A stretch of DNA of 64,000 nucleotides from Aedes albopictus (lineage: Eukaryota; Arthropoda; Insecta; Diptera; Culicidae): contig NC_085138.1 of NCBI RefSeq assembly GCF_035046485.1, positions 44,985,464 through 45,049,463 of the forward strand, given 5' to 3'. This document shows, piece by piece, positions 1 to 10,919 of this stretch. Position 1 is the first letter of the stretch; each line of letters starts with the position of its first letter. Under the pieces are notes generated by a model. It saw nothing but the letters and a program-made list of their open reading frames with translations. It searched no databases and had not been told where the DNA came from. Made by a program: the position numbers and the translations under genes.

Positions 1-1565
1 ACTGGGAAAGCAATTTCTATTAAAACTCCTTCGGAAATTCTTACTGTGATTCTTCCTGGAATACTTCTAGGGCTTTCTCCTGCCATACTTTCTTGCTGCA
101 ATACTCTCGGGAAATCTTCCTGAGATTCCTCCAGAAATCTCTCCCTCCATGGATTCCTCCCGAATAACTCTAACATTTTTTTCCAGGTATCCTTCCAGGT
201 ATTTATTCAAGGAACTTCTCTTAAGATTCCGGCATGCCTTCAACAACTCCTACTGGGTTTCTCTGTAAATTCATTGCATGAAACCTCCAGAAATTCTAGT
301 AATTCCTCCAAAAATTCGTTCAAGAACTCTTGGTGAGACCATTCAAGGCAATCTTCCATGGATTATTTAAAAAGTTCTTCCGGTGATTCCTCCAGGAACA
401 TCTTCAAATTTTTTCAAATTTTGTACAATGATAAATTCCAGAATCCATCTAAGAATTTCTGAAGAGATTTTTTCCTAAGATTCTTCCAGAAGTTCCTCCA
501 GAGATTCCTCCAGGTATTTCAATCGAAGAGATTTTACCCAAGAATTCCCCCTCATAAATTTTTCATGGGATTCCTCCAGAAACTCCTTCTTGGCTTTCCT
601 AAAAGGAGTTCCAGCTGGATTCCTCAAGCGATCTCTGCTATGGTTCTACCAGCATTTCATCCTAGGACTCATCCATAAATTCTTACTGCAATACCTCTCG
701 GAATTCTTCAAGGAATTCTCCTGGGATTTCTTCAAAAACTCTTAGAATGCTTCATGGCAATCATTCTACGTTTTTTCCAGAAGTTCCTTCGGTATTTCCT
801 CGAGGAATTCCTCCAGAAACTTTATCCTGGGATTTCTCTGAAAATTGTTCATGGTCTTCCTCCAGGAGCTTCTCTTGGTCTTCCTCCAGGAGCATCTTTT
901 GGTCTTCCTCCAGGAGCTCCAGCTGGGATTCCGCAAACGATTCCGATTTCAGGAATGCCTGTTAGGGTTCCTCCAGAAATTGTTACTGTGATACCTGCAG
1001 GAATCCTTCTAGGGATATCTCTTTATTTTCTAGCTGGGATACTTCCGAGCAGTCTTTCTAGGATACTTCCAGAAATTCCTCTAGTGATCCAGGGATTTTT
1101 CTGAAGACTCATGCAGGAATTCCCCCAGAGGTTTTATCCTAGTATGTATACTCTTGGAATTTAAGGATAACTGAAGGAATCCCAATAGAAATCTCTAGAG
1201 GAATACCTAAAAAAACCTGAAAAAGCATAGTTTGAATTTCTGGAGAAAGCCTAGTAGGTATTACTAGAAATTTTGTTTATGAAATCGTATCAGGAATAGC
1301 TGAAGGAATCATTGGACATGTATACCAGGAAGAATGCCTAGAGAAATCACTGGAAGAATCAGTAGAGGCAGTCTAGAGAAATCAATGGAAGAGTCTCTGA
1401 AGGAATCGCAGGATACATTTTTGGAGGAATTCCACGGCGATTGTTTGAAAGAATTCCAGTAAGAATGCCAGGAGAAATCTCGATGAGAAATATTTCATGG
1501 ATACACGCACACCAGTTAGAATTGCTGGAAAAGTCTTAGCCAGAATGGCTGAAAGAACCACAGAA
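1..1565. repeat. Degenerate CCTGGAGGAATTCC-type satellite block
   Basis: The stretch is an imperfect short-period array built from variants of TTCCTCCAGGAATTCC, with a period near 15 bp and a looser period near 30 bp. About 1-1140 reads in the TTCC/CAGG orientation and about 1150-1560 reads in the complementary GGAA/CCTG orientation, so the array switches strand. Open frames inside it, such as 754-1104, are leucine/isoleucine/proline-rich products of the repeat and are not genes. The same satellite returns at about 37.8-40.3, 41.3-41.9, 48.7-52.0, 59.7-60.3 and 63.2-63.6 kb. Confidence 0.8.
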
Positions 1566-1569
1566 GGTA

Positions 1570-1841
1570 CCCAAGTAACCACGGTGCTGAAGCCTTATAG
1601 CATGCAGATATACGGTGTACTTAGAGCAATCATTACTTTACATGCAAACTTAAAGTATATTTAAAGTGGAAATGGGCAATTATGCGACTGCTTCAAGATT
1701 ATACCAGTATAATCTTAATTTGATTCTATAATTGCCCACTTCCACATTAAATCAACCTTAAGTTTGCATGTAAAGTAATGATTGCACTAAATACACCGTA
1801 TATCTGCATGCAATAAGGCTTCAGCACTGTGGTTACTTGGG
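1570..1841. mobile_element. Palindromic MITE, 272 bp, TA target site
   Basis: The two halves are near-complete inverted copies. The left arm starts CCCAAGTAACCACGGTGC and the right arm ends with its near-complement TGGTTACTTGGG. TA dinucleotides flank both ends (1568-1569 and 1842-1843), as expected for a Tc1/mariner-type target. It sits inside the GGAATTCC satellite, which resumes after it (1850-1915). There is no coding capacity. The palindrome could extrude as a cruciform. Confidence 0.75.
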
Positions 1842-2064
1842 TATTGCTTGAGAAATCCCAGCTGGAATTCTTGGAGGCCAGAACGAGTTCTTGGAGGAAT
1901 CCCATGAGGAGTTTTTCGAAAATGGGACAATTATCTTGCAAAGTGTGACAAGTTGAGAATAGTCTCCAATACCTATCAAATTGAACACATATGCCAACAA
2001 AATTCCTATTATAGGTAGAATTTCAAACGGATTGATTTGAATTTTTGTAAAAAGTTAGGCACGT

Positions 2065-2664
2065 ACAGTAGGGTAAGTGTACCAATTATGATTATAGTAC
2101 CAATTATTCGCCATAGTTGATTTTCACCTTTCAACGATGTAAATCAACAAGAAAAATTTTGTGAACAACAGATCACGTTCACAAAAGATGGTCGCACTCA
2201 TTTAAACTCCGCATTTTGCTCAAATCATGGTGGAAATAAATCATTTTCCTTAAAATTTCGGCTTCCTTGAACCCTTTTTTGCCATAGTGTACCAGTTATG
2301 GCTAATCCCATAAGGATTGCATGCAAATAGTGCGAAAAGGAACCGAAGTTAAAAACTGTAACCAAAACTGGTACAGGGTTCCTTTCATTGGCACACGCAG
2401 TATTGAATACTAAAAGTAGTTTTGACTCCGTTTCTGTATTTATCCTGTAAAGTATGGAACCTAAGCTGTCTTTTAACATATTGATGATATTCGTGGGTCT
2501 TCTTATTTTTGTATAAATAGCTTTCCTTAGGTAGTGCCATATTTGGTACACGTACCCTATCTAACTCTATACAAAAACTCAAATCAATCGGTTTCAAATT
2601 GACTTAGTTATAGCGACAAGTGCCCAAAATAGGTACACCTGCCCAAATGGTACAATACCCTACC
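2065..2664. mobile_element. Possible MITE-like element with GGGTA-rich ends
   Basis: The left end reads CAGTAGGGTAAGTGTACCAA. The right end, reverse-complemented, reads AGGTAGGGTATTGTACCA. The interior is AT-rich with repeated 'accaattat' and 'gtacca' words. The inverted ends suggest a non-autonomous DNA element of about 600 bp, but the target duplication is unclear. No gene is visible. From 2665 to 3042 I see nothing recognisable. Confidence 0.4.
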
Positions 2665-3050
2665 TGGTCATTTAGGCCTCTAGCAACCATGCGTCTCCAT
2701 GTCACTTGAAAACGCTTCGAAATTGATGGCATTTGATAATATCAATCGATTGTGATAATCGATGTGGGCGTAGGGCCTTAACATTCACGAAAGTACTGAA
2801 TATCCTGCATTTTCAATGACTTTCGTTGGTTGCGTATTGGTGCCTCCAATGTTCTGCTCTGCTATACGAAATACACTCTAGAATCTAGAAATATGCACAG
2901 CACATACCTCCTGAACGAAATTGCACTTTGCTCGAGATCGCATCGAGTCGGCTCATGTATTGTATTCCCACGCGATCATCACACGACCGCGGCAAGCCAA
3001 ATCACGAGATTATGATTATACGCTCCATAAACAGAGTGCACAGTGCGCAC

Positions 3051-3803
3051 TGGGGTGGCCCACACTTGTATGAAAAACAAAAATTTCGAAAAATACCAAG
3101 TCTTACCTCCTAAATCAGTTGTTTTGGACTCCCAGAAGCTACGTTCAAAATTTGAGCAAAATCGGTTGAGCCTAAGGGGGCGCTCAAAACGCTTGAAGTT
3201 TGTATGGGAAAACTTGGCCAAATGTATGCAGAAATTTTAAGTTTTCGAATTTTGCCGCTAGGTGGCGCTGTAAGCGTTCAATTATCAAACCCTTTGGTAT
3301 TATTGTAGGTGACTATATGCCAGAGAACTTTGTCGAAGACCGCGAAGTGATCCGACGGCTGTGAAAAAAGTTATACCCTAGGCAAAGTTAGGCAAAGTAT
3401 TGAGATTTCATTATTGATATTATTCCTTTACATGTATTGGAAAAATAACAATAAAGTTTATCCTCACTTTTCCTAGGGTATAACTTTTTTCACAGACGTT
3501 GGATCACTTTGCGGTTTTCGACAAAGTTGTTTGGCATATAGTCACCTACAATAATACCAAAGGGTTTAATTATTGAACGCTTACAGCGCCACCTAGCGGC
3601 AAAATTCGAAAACCTAAAATTTCTGCATACATTTGGCCAAGTTTTCCCATACAAACTTCAAGCGTTTTGAGCGCCCCCTTAGGCTCAAACGATTTTGCTC
3701 AAATTTTGAACGTAGCTTCTGGGAGTCCCAAACAACTGATTGAGGAGGTAAGACTTGGTATTTTTCGAAATTTTTGTTTTTCATATAAGTGTGGGCCACC
3801 TTA
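3051..3803. mobile_element. Palindromic hAT-like MITE, copy 1 (full length)
   Basis: This 753-bp element consists of two inverted arms of about 340 bp around a loop near 3390-3470. The ends read TGGGGTGGCCCACAC and, on the other side, GTGTGGGCCACCTTA. Direct flanks GTGCGCAC (3043-3050) and GTGCACAC (3804-3811) match at 7 of 8 positions, and an 8-bp duplication is typical of hAT transposons. Both arms give the same 65-residue open frame (3043-3240 plus; 3614-3811 minus), which reflects the palindrome and is not a protein gene. A second copy lies at 4906-5363. Confidence 0.8.
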
Positions 3804-3811
3804 GTGCACAC

Positions 3812-4879
3812 ACATCACGCCTGCCTGCCTGCCTATCGGCCTGCCTGCTTGTAAACAAATCCCGCAAATAAATACAAGAAAATCTAATGATGATGAGAAC
3901 GCGCGCGCACACATCATCACTCAGCAAAGCCTGTAGGTAGGATGACGAATGACGATGCTATGCCATGCCCAGGGTGGAACAGCACACGCGGAACAGAGCA
4001 ACACTAAACATTTGTACGGCGGGTGTATAGAAAAGTACTAGAAGTGGAAGTACCTACCCGATAACATACCACAGCAATGACACCCAGCAGAAAGCGGAAC
4101 AGAACAGCGAGCTTGGGAATCAAAGCTGGATGGTGTGGTGGAGCAGTCACCCAAAACCCCCCTTGGCTTGGCACACTCGATGCTGCTACTAGCTCTTCAA
4201 TGAAGCAATGAAGCAACACGACGACGACGTCGACTCGACGCGATACGCGATGATGGGAACCTTTGTTCCTTTGGTCGAGTTTATGTTGTGCGAGCCGAGC
4301 AGCACCTACCTACCTAGCTACTAGTGTGAGGAAGGAAGCCATGGCTGCAGCGTAGCGGCAGCTTGAATAGAGGGCCAATCAATCAATCAAAAGCATTATT
4401 CGCTGATATTTATTCATGTCCTCTCGCCGCACCGCACCTCACCGATGCTCGATGGTGGTGGTGGTGGTGGTGGTGGTGGTGATGCGGCAAGAACAAAGCG
4501 AACGGACGGACACACCGGACGGAGTTTATTCCGGTCTGTCATCGGCACCGACCACAGTGCCACTTCCCCGGTGCTGCACTGCAATGCTGGTGGGGACTTG
4601 CCGGTGAGAGTGGTTTCCTTTGAGCATATGTTTTGGGGGTTTACCGGGTGAGCTTTTGCGATAGGGTTGTAAGGGAATTTTGAATAAACTAAAGCTGAAT
4701 GGGAACTGGACTGAAACTGACCTGGAACTGAACTGAATAATGTGAAAACATTGTTTTCAAGGATGTCACAGTTTCGACTTCGGATTACATTCAAGCAGTT
4801 TAAATACTACGATATTTGGAGACCATAACTTTAGTACAACTCACATAAAATGGAGGTCAGAATACTCCGACAAAAGGTA
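3812..4879. other. Intergenic sequence with simple repeats
   Basis: I see no gene or known element here. Visible features are a short CCTG run near 3820-3845 and a (GGT)n microsatellite at about 4451-4482. The overlapping open frames around 4414-4794 are products of the GGT run and are not supported as genes. Confidence 0.6.
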
Positions 4880-4905
4880 CAGTAGACGTCCGATAAGTGC
4901 AACAT

Positions 4906-5363
4906 TAGGGTGGCCCACACTTATATGAAAACAAAAATTTCAAAAATGTCAAGTCTTATATCCTAAATCAGTTGTTTTGGACTCCCAGACTTTACATGTA
5001 TTAGAAAAACAACAATAAAGTTTATCCTCACTTTACCAAGGGTATAACTTTTTTCACAGACGTTGGATCACTTTGCAGTCTTCGACAAAGTTCTTTGGCA
5101 TATAGTCACCTACAAAAATACCAAAGGGTTTGGTTATTGAACGCTTACAGCGCCACCTAGCGGCAAAATTCGAAAACTTAAAATTTCTGCATTTAGCCAA
5201 GTTTTCCCATATAAACTTCAAGCGATTTGAGCGCCCCCTTAGGCTTAATTGATTTTGCTCAAATTTTGAGCTTAGCTTCTGAGAGTCCAAAACAACTGAT
5301 TTAGGAGGTAAGACTTGGCATTTTTCGAAATTTTTGTTTTTCATATAAGTGTGGGCTACCTTA
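4906..5363. mobile_element. Palindromic hAT-like MITE, copy 2 (left arm deleted)
   Basis: The ends TAGGGTGGCCCACAC and GTGTGGGCTACCTTA match copy 1 at 3051-3803. A perfect 8-bp duplication TGCAACAT flanks it (4898-4905 and 5364-5371). The left arm runs only to 'ctcccaga' near 4989 and then jumps to loop sequence, an internal deletion of about 300 bp. The right arm is complete. The host sequence is the CAGTAGACG-family MITE. Confidence 0.85.
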
Positions 5364-5680
5364 TGCAACATGTTTACGTTTCAGTTACCGAATGAAATTT
5401 GCTAACTGCAACGACTGACAGCCATCAAACAGTTGTCAATTGCTGGTGGAAGCAGCCAGAATGCACTCAAAAACCCAGATTAATCCACCTAGTGGTGACA
5501 GTACCTTTCTCATCGAATATGTACTTTTTGGGGTGGATTTGTGGGGGTGTGGTTGTGGAAATCGTTTTTTTTTTCCTGTGTTGGGGACATGATACCACTG
5601 CGACCATTTATTTGATCTATTGTGGTGTGATCCTCTTTATTTTTGCCGTACTGGAAGTATTCGTCCCTATTTAGAAGGGA

Positions 5681-7180
5681 TTATCCTCCCAGTAGTTGGC
5701 GTGTGTCCCAATCAGGTACTATATTTCTAATGAAATTCAGCACCCTTTTGGGATTGCAGACCCATATTTCCCACGGCGCCAATAGGCCCTTATCAAGGTA
5801 TTGGCAGCGCTTACGATAAAGCGCAGCACATTCGCACAGTAAATGCTCAGAGCTTTCGCTCTCTAATTTGCAAAACCGGCACTTATCATCTTGCACTCTC
5901 CCAATTGTTTTGAGGTGAGATTTACAAGGACAGTGACCTGTAATTAACCCATTAAAAGTACTTAAATCATGTTTATTCAGGTTTATTAACCTTAATGTTC
6001 TATTAGCATCCGGCAATATGAATCGTTTCGATTGACGACAATCCGGTGTACCAGCCCAGGTAAGTTTCACTTTTTCCCTTTCTAAGTTCTTTAATTCCAT
6101 TTTAAGGGCACAAGGGGCTATTCCGAAGAATGGCTCGGGCCCAGTAAACTGAGTGGATGACCCAATTTTTGCTAACTGATCAGCTTTTTCATTTCCTTCT
6201 ATTCCGCAATGACCAGGAACCCAATAAAGATTGACCTTATTGCGACAGGACAATTGCTGCAGCAGCTTGGTACATTCCCACACTAGACTTGACGTATATA
6301 CTTTGGACTTCAACGCATTTAGCGCTGCTTTACTATCTGAACCAATACAAATGTTTGCATTTCTGTAGCGCCTTTTGAGACAGATGTCGGCACATTCCAA
6401 AATTGCATAAATTTCAGCTTGGAAAACTGTTGGCCAGGTTCCCAATGGTAATGACAGATTAACTCCAGGGCCAAATACTCCCGCCCCTACCATGTTATCC
6501 TGTTTTGACCCATCTGTGAAGAAAATTGTAGAGCCAGGTCGAAAGTGTGGTTCTCCTATTTTCCAATCCTGACGAGTCACATCAGGAACATAGAATAGAT
6601 GATCGAAAAAGTTACGTTTCAACATATAATCTTCATTCATTGAGTATGTTGGATTTATTTTGAAAGTTTTTAATATGCTCATATGTCCCTTTAGATCACT
6701 TTCAGTGAATCTACAGGACCTTCTTAACCTCAGAGCATTTTTAACCGCATCAATTTGTATATACTCATGTAATTGAGGAAGATTTAAAATAGCGTCTAAA
6801 GCTTTAGATGGAGCGCTACGCATTGCCCCACATAGTGAAGCAGTAGCAAGTCTTTGAAGCTTGTTCAACTTTGTTTGAGTAGTGGCTTGTTTAGTTTTTT
6901 CCCACCAAATAATAGAAGCATACGAAATAATCGGTTTCACAATGGCTGTATAAATCCAAAGTATCATCTTTGGTTTTAAACCCCATTTTCTACCAAAAGT
7001 TCTCTTGCAGCCCCAGAAAGCATTTCTTGCTTTATCTAACTGTTGTTCAACATGTTTGTTCCAACAAAGCTTGCTATCTAAAATTACTCCTAAGTATTTA
7101 ACCTCCGTAGCAAGAGACAGCATAGTATCTCCTAATTTTAGCTCTGTCATAGACATTTTGCGTCGTCTAGTAAACGGTAC
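5681..7180 (-). pseudogene. LINE ORF2 C-terminus: end of RT, RNase H, Cys/His tail
   Basis: The open frame runs without a stop to 5681; its first ATG is at 7156, but the true reading frame enters from 8406 across the inserted element. The first ~150 residues are the RT thumb region (a YLGV motif near residue 21). RNase H follows, with FTDGSK near residue 213, an acidic Glu in AEIYAILE, GSDSKAA near 273, and the HCGIEGNEKADQLAK motif, giving the D-E-D-H/D catalytic set. A C-terminal block has a C-x2-C and C-x4-H type cluster (CRFCKLESESSEHLLCEC). All RNase H residues look intact, so degradation here is slight. The two halves of ORF2 rejoin in frame if the 1.2-kb insert and one CAATTG are removed. 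Confidence 0.85.
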
Positions 7181-7185
7181 AATTG

Positions 7186-8404
7186 GTCGGCGTTAAGTCA
7201 GAGAGGACCATGTGTCTTTTACCTAATTTCAAGAAAAACCACTTTTAAGTTTGCAACTCTATAAGTTATGAGTTTTTTAACAAATGTTCTTGAATTTTTG
7301 CCATAAATCTTAATAACTATTCATCAAAGCATCGCTCTGTATTGATCGCGAAAAAACGTGAAAAAAGCTTGAAACCGAGAAATTGCTAAGTAATTGATTG
7401 TACTTAGTCCACTCTGACTGAACGATTTTTGGAAAATCTACAACCAAATACAGTTCACACTCAAGTTTGTACATATTTGATGAAAAAATAATGCACAAGT
7501 AGGACAACAGTTAATAGGATAGATGTATAATGTGAGCAGAAAGTTTGAAATTTGATATTTCTGTTATTACACTGTTGATTGCCATTTTCAATTTTTACGT
7601 TCAGTCAGAGTGGACCAAGTACAACAGTTCAATATTACATGAAGGGTAGTCAATTAATGAGCTATTTAAGAATAACTTGAACATTCAATAGCAAACAACT
7701 TTTGAACGTATTTTCATAGTTCGGTACGTTTTTAAAATATTGTAGTTACACAGTTCATAATAATTTATTCAGAAGACCGGCGTTTTTCAGAAATTCGTTC
7801 AGACAGAGTGAACCAAGTACACAATTCTTAAATAATCGGTAAAATCAATTTCTTCATGAAACGGGTATTGGTACATTTCAATATGATGCCCAACTGCTAC
7901 TGAACAAACATATTTTGATTTGGAAAGGATTACGAAGAATAAGGTAATTTCAACTATTTTTCTTAGAGACACATGGTCCACTCTGTCTGCACGCGATTTG
8001 CCATTATTTTCTTCAACACGATGATCTGTAAAATACGATATTGACCATAATAATATTGATTTTCACGTGCTTTTTTGATCAATAATCATCAGAAAATGCG
8101 TTAGGGAGTTATACGATTTGGATACGTATTATATTTGGATGATAAACTAGTTTGATTATTGGATTTTACCCAATACATATTTTTTCAATTCTCTTGACAT
8201 CAAGCATTTGGTCCACTCTGACTGCACACTATTATCGATTTTCGCAGTTCAATCAAAAGAAAATTGAGCTATAACTCTCGTTAATTGTAAAATTAAGAAA
8301 ATCGGGCGAATGTTCCAAGTAGCTAAAGTAACTCTTAATCAAATGCCTTAAAAATCCAATTTTCGTCAATTTTGTTACTTGGTCCCCTCTGACTTAACGC
8401 CGAC
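7186..8404. mobile_element. 1.2-kb TIR element with its end motif repeated inside
   Basis: The 1219-bp insert lies in the RT frame. Its terminal inverted repeats match at 24 of 25 positions; the left end begins GTCGGCGTTAAGTCAGAG. CAATTG flanks it on both sides (7180-7185, 8405-8410); since CAATTG is itself a palindrome, the exact duplication length is uncertain. Versions of CAGTCAGAGTGGACCAAG recur at 7599 and 7796 on plus, and in reverse at 7401, 7971 and 8206, roughly every 170-235 bp. There is no long open frame, so it is non-autonomous. The superfamily is not assignable by eye. Confidence 0.8.
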
Positions 8405-8405
8405 C

Positions 8406-9293
8406 AATTGTTGTTTTTGTAGGATTGATATTTAGCCCCTCATTTTTACACCACGTCAAAGTATAATTCAACGCTGCTTGCATTCGATCACAAATAATCT
8501 TATCAAATTTTCCACGGACAATAATGATAATATCATCCGCAAATCCAATTACTTCGAACCCTTGATGCTGTAGTTTTACAAGAAGATCATCAACAACTAG
8601 AGACCAGAGGAGGGGAGAGATTACTCCCCCTTGGGGACAGCCCTGAACAGCTGTTACCTTTACAACTGTATCTCCAAGATGTGCTGATATTTCTCTTTTC
8701 GACAGCATCTCTTCTATCCAATCAATAATACTTTGGGAGAACCCATGATTTCTCATTGCAGTTTTCATTGATGCAAAACTTGCATTGTCGAATGCTCCTT
8801 CTACATCCAAAAATGCTGCCAAAAGTATTTCTTTCGTTTCGAAGGTTTTTTCAACCTTAGTAACCAATGAATGAAGAGCCGATATTGTCGATTTGCCAGT
8901 CTGATAGGCGAATTGAGCTCTAGTTAAAGGTTTGTCCTTGAGTATCTCCACTTTAATGTACTCATCTATAAGTTTTTCCATTAGTTTTAAGAAAACAGAT
9001 GTAAGACTAATTGGCCGAAATGATTTTGGCGACGATTTGTCTTTTTCGTTATTCTTAGGTATAAATACAACTCGAACTTGTCTCCATTTTGTAGGAATAT
9101 ACCTTAAGAGGAAGCTGCCTTTAAACAGCTTCATTAAAATTGGAATTATCTTTACCTTGCTCTTTTGCAGATGTACAGGAAAAATTCCGTCTAAACCAGG
9201 AGATTTGAAGGGATCAAAAGAATCTAATGCCCATTCAATTCTAGTATATGTAAATATATGATTTGCTAGATATGTGGCCTCCGAATCGGACAT
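8406..9293 (-). pseudogene. LINE ORF2 reverse transcriptase fragment
   Basis: About 295 residues of non-LTR reverse transcriptase are visible. In order: SPGLDGIFP near residue 31, the FIPK block, SFRPISLTSVFLKLMEK, DVEGAFDNASF (RT motif A, first catalytic Asp), QGCPQGGVISPLLW (motif B), and GFADDIIII (motif C, two catalytic Asp). The frame ends at 8394, 12 bp after it enters the 1.2-kb insert. The N-terminal endonuclease of ORF2 is absent: directly upstream lies ORF1 sequence in another frame, so a deletion has fused ORF1 to the RT near 9300. No start codon can be assigned; the first ATG at 9293 is not the native start. Confidence 0.9.
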
Positions 9294-10236
9294 TCCTGAT
9301 CCGTTTGGTAAGCTGCAAAAAGTGTTATTTTGATCTCTGGTTTGAACAGAGAGTGTAGGAAGAGATCCTGGAAAATGATTAGGGAAATTTTAGCCTTTAA
9401 CCAATTGGCTGTGTCTTGGTTCTTGCAGATGACGATCATATGCCCTGGTCGGAACAAACAATTGCCAAACTTAGGTTTAACTCGCTCCTTTCTTTGCGCA
9501 GCAACATTTTTCAGTATTTCATTTTGCGTCATCGTTAGTTGTTGAGTACTGAGTTCTATATTAGGAAAGCCTTCAGGGAGAATGCCAATTCTAATATAGT
9601 TCGTCACCTCTGAGTATAACGGTTTATGAGGTCCACTGCCTACAGTTGCCTCTTTAGGATCTAGCGACAAGTTATCCTTTTTAGCTTGTTCTAGTCGACC
9701 TTGAACTGAGGACCTTACTTGATAAGTGTGTCCTCTGCCATGGCAATCTGACTAGCAAGCCTTTTTGGAGGATTTGTGTCGCTAGAAGTAGATTCGCTCA
9801 GGTCAGCGTTCCTGCGACGTTTAATTGGATCGGGCTGAGGAACACGGAAAGGCTTCTCTGCTAAGACTCGGGCCTCATCACGGCTATGCCCGTGATCAAC
9901 AAGGTACCTAAACCTCTTTTTTGCGGCTCCATTAAGACGTTTCAGCTTCATGTCCTTTGGAACTACCACGGTGGATGGCACATTAGCACCGCTATCATTA
10001 CTTATGCCATTTTTCGAGCCAGAGGTTGTGGCAGAAGCATCTGGCTTCTTTTCCACTGTATTTTTACGAAGAGGTTCTTCAGCAGAATCCTTCACTATTG
10101 ATGATGACAATAAAGTGACGTTTATTCCATCGTCGTAATCATCGTCATCTACAAACATATCTTTTCGATCAGGGGAATTAAGAATAGATGAGGAGCAAGA
10201 GTTCAAATCCTCTAAAGAATTACTTTTCAGCTTCAA
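9266..10236 (-). pseudogene. LINE ORF1 remnant, frameshifted and 3'-truncated
   Basis: Two overlapping frames make one ORF1. The first (10236-9715, 173 codons) has an acidic serine-rich N-terminus, then a basic segment (LNGAAKKRFRYLVDHGHSRD) and KRRR. It reaches a stop at 9715-9717. The downstream frame (to 9266) reads on naturally from the same point if one base is missing, and gives a folded-looking region with GILPEGFPNIELS and MIVICKNQDTANWLK, resembling the domain found in ORF1 of insect LOA/jockey-type elements (DUF4780-like, from memory). The zinc-knuckle C-terminus is not seen. The role would be RNA binding in the retrotransposition particle. Confidence 0.7.
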
Positions 10237-10919
10237 CGATCTTCAACGATATCGATTTCTCTATTGACATCCATTCTACGACGTAGTTGAGTTCTGTAAC
10301 AAAAAGGAAGAGTATCCACTTTCAGGAACTGCAACACCACAGTTAACTCATGATAATTTGTGAAAATCGGCAATTTTGAGATGTGAAATTAGCTATTTGA
10401 ACTAACGGTTACAAAAAAAAACACGAAAAATAATTATTGTTCAAGAACCGAAAAAGATAGTCAGAGAGGGAGGAAAAGGGATATACAAATAGATAAAAGT
10501 AGAGTAGGTTAGAAATGGAAACTAAAAAAAAATCCAAGAAAAGCTAAATATGGAGAGAAAGAATATAAGTAATCCTTTAAAAGTTATAAGAAATGTATTA
10601 TCCTTTTTTATTATTATTTTGGGTTCTAATGACGATAAAGGCTCCTACTGCATACGGTCCTTTCACTCATGCCATTTAACCGGGCATTGATACCAATGGT
10701 AATAGTATACTTTCTAGCCCTTGACTATTTGTATTTGTCCGGTAAAGTTTGATATCACCACTTCTTAGTAATATTACATGGGGAACATATATAGCATCCC
10801 GTACATATGCAAAAACACGAAAAACAAGATCGAAAAAATTATGCTGTTGATCTTACACTTCATATAAATAAAGTCTTCATCGTGTACTTCAACGGAGCAA
10901 CGCACACTATTGAACACAG

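Noticed and set aside
754..1104. 116-residue proline/leucine-rich frame as a gene
   Set aside because: It lies wholly in short-period satellite, and similar frames appear in every block of the same repeat.
4414..4794. 126-residue frame and its overlapping plus-strand frames
   Set aside because: They are driven by a GGT microsatellite and have no recognisable domain or codon signal.
5399..5674. 91-residue hydrophobic frame as a membrane protein
   Set aside because: It is antisense to the 3'UTR of the LOA-like LINE and continues into its 3' end.
7191..8399. CRISPR-like array (regularly spaced short repeats)
   Set aside because: The motifs lie in both orientations with unequal spacing inside a TIR element in a eukaryotic genome.
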